Assembly (NCBI GenBank): GCA_930367215.1
Contig: OV884059.1
Span: forward strand, 146,690,511-146,754,510
Length of the DNA: 64,000 nucleotides
Direction of reading: 5' to 3'
DNA from: Pollenia angustigena
Taxonomy: Eukaryota > Arthropoda > Insecta > Diptera > Polleniidae
Part shown: one piece after another, positions 57,445-64,000 of the stretch
Position numbering within the stretch: position 1 is the first letter of the stretch
Layout: the number at the start of each line of letters is the position of its first letter
The notes under the pieces: model-generated
Database searches by the model: none
What the model saw: only the letters and a program-made list of their open reading frames with translations
Told to the model about the DNA's origin: nothing
Translations under genes and position numbers: made by a program

Positions 57445-59027
57445 ATGACGAAGTCAATGCGTAAAATATCGTATTTTGAAAATATATTGGAATTTAAAGA
57501 AAATTCCAAAGAGCGATTAAACTTAAATGAAGTAAATAATATGGAATTATGTCGAACTTGTTTGATAGATACAAACGAAAATGATATGAATATGGAGAAG
57601 ATGAGCGTCATGGATGTGATGCAAGGAAGTTTTCATAGCATTAAAGAAATGCTATTTGAAATAACGAACATAGACGTGTGTACAATTTTATTAATATTTT
57701 TTTAAACAATTAAGATTATTGTTTACTTTTCAGATAATTGAAACTGAAAACCTTCCCATAAAAGTGTGCAAAGAATGCTTTAGTAAAATAACTGCACTAT
57801 ATTATTTTTCTATACAAGTGCGAAAGGCAGACAAAGTTCTAAAACTATTGGTCAACAAGTTAAAAGGGCATGAGGTTCAGTCTGAACGTGATTGTGAAAC
57901 GGAAAGCAATTTTACCGAAACTGAAATACCAGATGATAGTATGTTAATTGAAGTCGAAGAACTTTTTGACTGCACGGACGACTTAAAAGATATTGAAGAC
58001 ACTAAAATTTGTGAAGAAAAATTAGAGAAACCAGAAAGAAATAAAAAAATTTCCGAAATAAGAAGAACTGCAGAAACCTCAATTGACTCAGAGATTAATG
58101 AACAATTTGAGTATTTTGAGGAAATTTCTGTAATTGAAGCAGCACTTTTAGCTGATGAAGAAAATCAGATTGAATCAAAAAATAATTTTTATGAAGAAGT
58201 AAGCCAGTTGAAAAAAGATTTACTTGATTGGGAAGCAACTAGTGATACCGAAAAGGAGGACACTATTAAAACATCATTACCTGAAAAAGTAAAAGTTAAA
58301 ATTAGAAAAGCTAAAAAGAGAACCAGCAGTGCAACAGGATATAAACATAAACAACCGCGTGTTACAAGTCCTTTATTACTTGATTTCACATGCGCCATAT
58401 GTCAGAGTGTAATTATCTTTATTTTTTCTCAATATTTTTTTTTACATAATAACATTTTACTTACAGTCTTTTGACCGTCAACAAGATCTTATTTATCATG
58501 TACGAGAATCACATCCAAATTCAAAAGCCTATAAATGTCGTGTATGTGGCAATCTGTTTTCACATATCCAATCGTTGTCGCGACATATGAACACTCATAA
58601 AAACGCTGTGGTGTTGCATGAGTGTGAGGTTTGTACAAAACCATTTATTCGTGTGGATGACTTAAAACGTCACCGAAGAATACACACAGGTGAACGACCT
58701 TATGCTTGTCGAATATGCGATAAAACCTATCAGCAACAGTCTGAGCTCAAGTGTCATCTAGATAAACATACTTCCGAGGAAAATTTTCAACCGAAAATAT
58801 TTGAATGTGCTGAATGTGATCGAACTTATCAATCCCGTAATGGGTTATATATGCACAAAAGAAGGCATCATAAAAACGACAAAGATAGTTTTAATTATGA
58901 TTGTACTTTGTGCGAGGAATCATTTGAACATAGAACTGATCTAAAACGACATACTGCGAAACATTTTTTATCGAAAACAATTAAACGAACTAAGCTACCT
59001 TTGCGCGCAAAAAAGCACATTAAATAA
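57445..59027 (+). CDS. ZAD-C2H2 zinc-finger protein, three exons
   Basis: Exons 57445-57675, 57734-58408 and 58467-59027 (introns of 58 bp each, phase 0), about 488 residues. The ZAD domain spans the first intron: 'CRTCLID' in exon 1 and 'VCKECFSKI' in exon 2 supply the four zinc ligands; ZADs dimerise insect zinc-finger factors. A long acidic linker (residues ~140-260) leads to a basic patch and six C2H2 fingers: one across the second intron (CAICQS|SF), then 'CRVCGNLFSHIQSLSRHMNTH', 'CEVCTKPFIRVDDLKRHRRIH' with a TGERPY linker, and three more, followed by a basic tail. A nuclear DNA-binding protein, probably transcriptional. The start is the first ATG in the open frame; a second Met at codon 33 lies just before the ZAD. 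Orthologue not recognised. Confidence 0.93.
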
Positions 59028-59472
59028 GAGGATTTCACGATAATAAAACAGGAAGAAGATCAAAATTAATAAGAGTATGTTGTATATTATATTTGTTGTA
59101 TCTTTTTCTTTTGGATAATTTAATTTTCCTTAAATTTACCAGAACTTTTTATTTTGGATGCGTTTCTTAAAATTAGTTTTTATATCAAAACTATGTTCAA
59201 ATGCTTTTACCTATCGCAAGGGTTTTGGTTATAAATAAAAAGCTAATGCTGCTATACCTACTTTTTTCACAGTAACATTGGTTTAAATTAAACTATTACA
59301 AATTACTCAAACTTATAATTTTGAAATACAACAATTCTCGCTATACAAAAGTATACAAAAAAAGAACAACTTAAATTTAAATAAAGACTTCATAAATATG
59401 ATGAGACCATGAATTGGATGGATGAAGTAACAAAATGACACCGATGAGATCTAAAAACTTTATTAAAATACA
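59028..59472. other. 3' flank of the ZAD gene
   Basis: AT-rich. AATAAA-like words at about 59041 and 59233 are candidate polyadenylation signals. Confidence 0.4.
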
Positions 59473-59705
59473 GGGGGCTGATTCTGGCAGTCGTGATCGA
59501 GTAATTTCTCGATTCGAAAGCAATTTAATATCTAATTATTTCGGTCAATACTGAACGAATCGGAATTATTATTTTCAGTGTTTAATTTTAGTTTCACAAT
59601 ACTAAAAAAATAATTTCGATGCGTCACTAACGATTGAAAGAATTAAAAATAAAATTGCTTTCGAATCGAGAAAGTACTCGATCAAGACTGCCAGAATTAG
59701 GCCCC
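59473..59705. mobile_element. 233-bp MITE
   Basis: TIRs of about 55 bp: GGGGGCTGATTCTGGCAG at left and the complement of GGGGCCTAATTCTGGCAG at right, both followed by 'tcgattcgaaagcaattt'. The central spacer is unrelated. No clear target duplication. Confidence 0.85.
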
Positions 59706-61160
59706 AGACTTTGCAGATACCCTTTTACTAGAGAAAACCGACCACATATTCATATTTGCAAACGTCAGGGAACTAAGACCTTTGTCTGCCGTAAAGAGTA
59801 CAGCAAAAAATCTCGTGAGATGCATCCTCACTAATATCACAATGATCACAATTCCCAGAGGGTGTTCCATTTTATTTAGTGTGCATTTATAGTAAGTATG
59901 GCCAGACAAAATTATATTCGCGAAAGCTTTGTTTTTGTAAACGTCAGTAACAGTATGTATAAATCTTGCCCTTAGTGGACCTAGCACTTTGATAATCTGA
60001 ATTACACTCTCCGCGTAAAAATGATTAAATCGCCATAATAGCGTTTTGTAGAATGAATACATAACGTGCAAGGACATTATGAATAGGGATGTAACGATGC
60101 GCCTTTTTGCTGATACGATACCGATACTCAAAATAAAATATCGGATATACCAATACGAATACTAAATTTAAATTCAAGGTTAACAACAACAAGTAGAGTA
60201 ATTATTTTTATCAATATATAAAATTGATATTAAAAAGATTTAAAAAACAATGAAATGAATTTAAATTAATGGTAAAATTAACAAAAATTAAATTTCTTTT
60301 TAAACAAAAAAAAAAAAAAAAAAAAAAATAACGTGAAAAGTTCTAATACATATCGTCATCTTAACTGCCCGTCTACAACTGACATGATTTGCTGTTATAA
60401 CTTGATGTTATAAAAGCGTTGTTATAACATTTGCATTAGCAACCGTGTTATAACATGTGAAAACTTCTAACATGATGAGTCGATACCTAACACTAACATC
60501 ATATTAGTGTTAAAGTTAAGCATTTCTTGTCAGTTGTAGACTGCATGTTAAGACCTAATAACCTATCTGCAAAAATTTCAAAATTGAGGTTTTTATGGAT
60601 TTTTATTCCCTCTATTATCATAACGCATATGACTGCAAAATTTTGAAGAAAAAAAGAGAAAAATAAATCATCAAAAATCACGATAAAAGTTTAATTTTGT
60701 TGCATAGTGTAATTTAAACAAACATTAAGGACTTGTGTTTGCTTAAACCAGTAAAAGAAACTACTACTCTAATTATTTAATGTATATAATATGCATGTGT
60801 AAAGAAATTTTTATTTATTCATACTAATTAGTACTGCAGATAGGTTATTTGGTTTCAGATTTTTACAATTCCAAAAAACCTAAGTGTCATAACATAAGCT
60901 GTGAGAAGAAAAACAAAATTTTCTCAACCGATATATATTACTGGTTTCATTTTAATCAAAATGTGTAATTTTCGTTTCAATATCGTTAATAGTTCCAATT
61001 TTTCCCTCTACTGTAAACTTTTGAAAACTGCAGATAGGTTATTTCGTCTTTTAGGTGACGATAAATGAATTAAAAAAGCATAAGTTTTGCACTTTAAAAA
61101 GTAAAATAAGAAATTTTAGAAAATTTAGGAAAAGGTATTACTAATTTAGAGAGTATATTT
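59706..61160. other. Non-coding, several small inverted repeats
   Basis: About 60359-60552 has ends with 'gtctacaactgaca'. The word 'ctgcagataggttatt' occurs at 60834 and 61029, and its complement at about 60557, so a further TIR element of about 500 bp (60554-61055) is possible. An A tract lies at 60308-60330. No gene. Confidence 0.5.
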
Positions 61161-61619
61161 CTGTGGCCGTATGGAAAAACTAGTTAACTCCACTTTTTGC
61201 GAAAATTAAGATAACACCAAAAATAGAAAGCGTGTTTCATTTACTATCACTCTGTCAGATCGAAATTTCGATATAGTTTCTCATTTAATAGTTATTTTAA
61301 AAACAAAAATCAGAAAAATATCAATTTTTATGTAAAAACTAGATAACTCCATGCATTTTTTGAGAAAACAAGTTAACTCCATAACAGAAAACAGAAACAG
61401 AAAAATTAGAAGTTTAAAACGGTGTAGTCTCGAAGACTAAGAGACAAAGAGCGATATAGAACAAATTCGGGTCAAAATGTTGAGCCTAAAGATTGCAACT
61501 CTAGAAAATTCAAAGAATATATGTATGCGTTCTTTATATGCATATTATATCTTTTCTGCAGTTTTTGATTCATAGAATACGACTGCCAAACACCCAAAAT
61601 CTTTCCGAGTAATAGTTTT

Positions 61620-62362
61620 TAGACCATACCGTACCCTATGTGGTACAGTAACTTTGAAAAAGGTTTTAACTCACTTAATTTTTATTATTTTTGTTTCTGT
61701 TGCAAAGATAATAGTTAGGTGTTTTACGTACAAAAATAATAAAAACTATTTTTATCCAGGGGGGTTACCGCGTATTTCGATTCGAAAGAAATCATTTACG
61801 GATTCGAACAATTTGTACTGTGTAACGGACGTTTTTCATACTTTATTGAAAACAAAAAATCACTTTCTTAAAAGCCACTCTCTATTACGAACAAAAATTG
61901 TTAATCAAATTTCCCATTTTTTAAAAAATACAACCTCTGTCATCGTTTCGAACGATTACGAAAATCGTAATACACAGTACAACTTTGGTGAACTATCGGT
62001 ACCAGCGAATAATAATGACTCTACCAAAGAGCAGAAAAACGAGTTAAGACGAAGGCGTGTTAATTCATCAAATAACCAGAGGAAAGCCACAAACAATGGA
62101 ATGGAAAATTCGGAAGGGTTCAAAGAAGGCCAGTTGGTTTTACTTTTTAATCCGCAACGGAAGAAAGGACTATCTCCAAAGCTGCAGACTCATTGGGATG
62201 GCCCATATAAAGTAATACAGAAATTGAATGACGTGGTGTATCGGATCCAGAAATATAAGAGCCCAAGATCAAAAATGAAAGTGGTACATCTAGAACGACT
62301 AGCCCATTATGAAAAGGGGAATCTGAGCCTATTCGGGACGAACAGGCTTAAGTGGAGGGCAG
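61620..62362 (+). pseudogene. Ty3/gypsy integrase C-terminus, 5'-truncated element
   Basis: The 252-codon frame from 61654 ends with 'FKEGQLVLLFNPQRKKGLSP', 'WDGPYKVIQKLNDVVYRIQ' and 'KMKVVHLERLA', the C-terminal module of mdg1/412-type gypsy integrases. Upstream residues do not match integrase and are probably unrelated or scrambled. It is followed by a purine-rich tract and an LTR. Confidence 0.75.
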
Positions 62363-62759
62363 TGTTACGAAAGTTAAATTATCTAAGAATTATTTATAGT
62401 TATATATTATAGTTTTATGTTACTTAAAATTGTCATGTATAATTTTCAACACAACTGTTATTTTAAAATAATTCCTATATACATTTCCCAGTCATTTCTA
62501 GAAATGGTTATAGACCATAATAAATAGTTATTACAGGAAGGTTCAGGAAAAATCTAGAAATAATTAGGAAATATAAAAAGGGGTGACTCATGTATAATTG
62601 AGAAACGGTTCTGTTCGTAACTAACAATTGTGAACAAAATAATAAAGTTTGTAAAGTTGAATAAGTGTGTGTATTTATTTTTATTTGCAATTAAAAGAAC
62701 TCAACGGTTTATTATAAAGGGAGTAAACCGAACGCGTTTATTAAAGGAAAAACGTAACA
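62363..62759 (+). repeat. 3' LTR of the truncated gypsy element
   Basis: Begins TGTTACG and ends CGTAACA, a perfect 7-bp inverted end, right after the purine tract 'agtggagggcag'. Contains TATAAAAAGG (62571) and AATAAAG (62639). About 397 bp. No 5' LTR was found. Confidence 0.75.
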
Positions 62760-63040
62760 ATATAATTTAAGAAAAACATTTTTTTCGGAAAAACTTGATA
62801 ACTCCATTTTTCGAAAAAACAAGATAAGTGACATTGATTTTCGGTTTTAATGTCCAAAAATAAGTTTAATGGAACCAGAAATGTTATAAATTTTTTAAAA
62901 TTAAGTTTTGTTAAATGCGCATGCATAGTAACATAAATACAAATTAATTAATTAGCGAAATATGTATGTTTAAAACTTTAATTGTGTTTTTCTCGAGTTT
63001 TTAAAAAATGGAGTTTACTAGTTTTTCCATACGGCCACAG

Positions 63041-64000
63041 GTTTGATGTTTTTTAATGTTCTAACAATACGTTTATTTGATTGAAAAAAGAAAAATGTGC
63101 GGTCTTCCGAATACCCAAAAAATGGAAATTGCATGCAGCGATGGTTTTTAGAAATGAGATACAAAAAGATCACCGTTAGCGGACACGGCAAATACCTGGA
63201 GATTTTTAAGAGAGCGGGGCGTTTTAAACTGATTGAACGAAACGAAATCACAGACTTTTAGATTTTTAAATCCAATGAGCAATAAATAATTATTTTTATG
63301 GAAAAAATATTTTTAAAGGGAAATTATACGACATTCGCAAATATGAACAATCTTGCAAAAGTGAACTGGCTTTGTTTTAATTAGTTCATATTATCGCGAG
63401 TGCACTGTATATGTATTAAATTTAAAAAAAAAAAAAACAATATACATATCGTCCGCAAAAGGTCGAAGTAGAGAAAAACGACAATGAAGGTTTACATAAA
63501 GATTTCTCAAAATGTATACGATAGAATTTTTCTCGATGCTTCCGGCATGTTTTGATGAAAAATATGAATTTTTGTCAACTTTCATGAATGAAGTGAAGTC
63601 CGCATAAGCCACATTTTTAAAAATATTTTTGAAAACTAGCTTTTTGTGATGCATTTGGTGCAATTGCCAAATAATGGCGTGCAAAGCAAAAAAATGCTTA
63701 AAAACTTTAAAATAGTTGATATGGAGCAAAATGAATGCTTAGTTTCTCAGAAACCACAAAAAATTTCGCGGAACAGTTTTTGGATTTAGAAAGAGGGTAG
63801 AAGAAATACACAACATTTCTCTATTTCAATATTTGATAATAACAATTTTGCTCAGTGTACAAAAAAAATCAAAGTTATTAAGAACAAATAAGAGTGTTAT
63901 ATTTGGCTGTACGGAATCATTGATACCCTTATGATACCAGACTTATCATATAAATAAAAAGAAGGAATGCAAATCAGAAGGAATTGTTCGAATATTGCGA
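63041..64000. other. Non-coding sequence to the window edge
   Basis: 63383-63409 is an orphan pogo/Tigger-like end (related to 4374-4404). 63115-63260 has a plus-strand frame containing 'RYKKITVSGHGKYLEIFKRA' that reads protein-like but is short and unidentified. Otherwise nothing. Confidence 0.4.

Larger units (their letters stand above)
61161..63040. mobile_element. TIR element carrying a gypsy insertion
   Basis: Ends CTGTGGCCGTATGGAAAAAC and its complement (31 of 32 bp match). Subterminal 'aactccat' and 'aaaacaag' words repeat inside both ends. No target duplication I can defend. The interior is occupied by the truncated gypsy copy. Confidence 0.8.

Noticed and set aside
59634..59834. Frame with 'HICKRQGTKTFVCRKEY' resembling a zinc-finger linker
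   Set aside because: It begins inside a MITE TIR and lacks the spacing of ligands for a C2H2 finger; too short to support a gene relic.
1..64000. CRISPR arrays, operons, bacterial promoters or viral genes
   Set aside because: No regularly spaced repeats or prokaryotic gene organisation. The reverse transcriptase and integrase pieces are accounted for by LINE and Ty3/gypsy elements, and no envelope-like frame was seen.

Overview
The window is strongly AT-rich animal nuclear DNA, almost certainly from a higher fly (Diptera, Brachycera; a calyptrate such as a blow fly or house-fly relative is my inference). The grounds are spliced genes with short GT-AG introns, a ZAD-type C2H2 zinc-finger gene (a family expanded in insects), the 5' part of the complex I gene ND-75/NDUFS1, and transposon families typical of flies (Jockey, LOA, Ty3/gypsy, hAT, pogo, PIF/Harbinger-like, piggyBac, mariner, CACTA). 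There are no bacterial features, CRISPR arrays or rRNA genes.

Only three host genes are well supported. (1) ND-75, minus strand, 30808-31684 plus a 5'UTR exon ending at 31926. Three coding exons give the first ~250 residues (2Fe-2S ferredoxin domain and 4Fe-4S ligands) and end in a perfect GTAAGT donor. No later exon lies in the remaining 30.8 kb, so that stretch looks like one very large, transposon-filled intron. (2) A 14-finger C2H2 protein, plus strand, 39202-43520, three exons, ~725 aa. (3) A ZAD plus six-finger C2H2 protein, plus strand, 57445-59027, three exons, ~488 aa. In both zinc-finger genes an intron cuts a finger at the same place, just after the CxxC knuckle, in phase 0.

The rest is a transposon archive. 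1-12.4 kb: dispersed repeats, a self-nested hAT pair forming a 1.1-kb palindrome, an open CACTA transposase ORF, a mariner remnant, and a three-level nest (hAT inside a PIF/Harbinger-like element inside a pogo-like element). 12.5-24.9 kb: a nearly full-length but damaged Jockey element, then a Ty3/gypsy element on the minus strand split by a GC-richer LOA-type element. 25-30 kb: four copies of a tRNA-derived SINE-like unit arranged as a palindrome, then a 1.9-kb foldback. 32-39 kb: LINE and piggyBac scraps and a dense cluster of small TIR elements flanked by 3-bp TWA duplications. 44-57 kb: more TIR elements, a 2.4-kb hAT carrying a 1.1-kb palindrome, and an apparently identical 2957-bp head-to-tail tandem duplication. 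59-64 kb: MITEs and a TIR element that has swallowed a 5'-truncated gypsy copy with its 3' LTR.

ND-75 and the first zinc-finger gene are divergently transcribed across ~7 kb of transposon sequence. Nothing suggests that the host genes work together functionally. The connecting theme is layered insertion, readable from target-site duplications.
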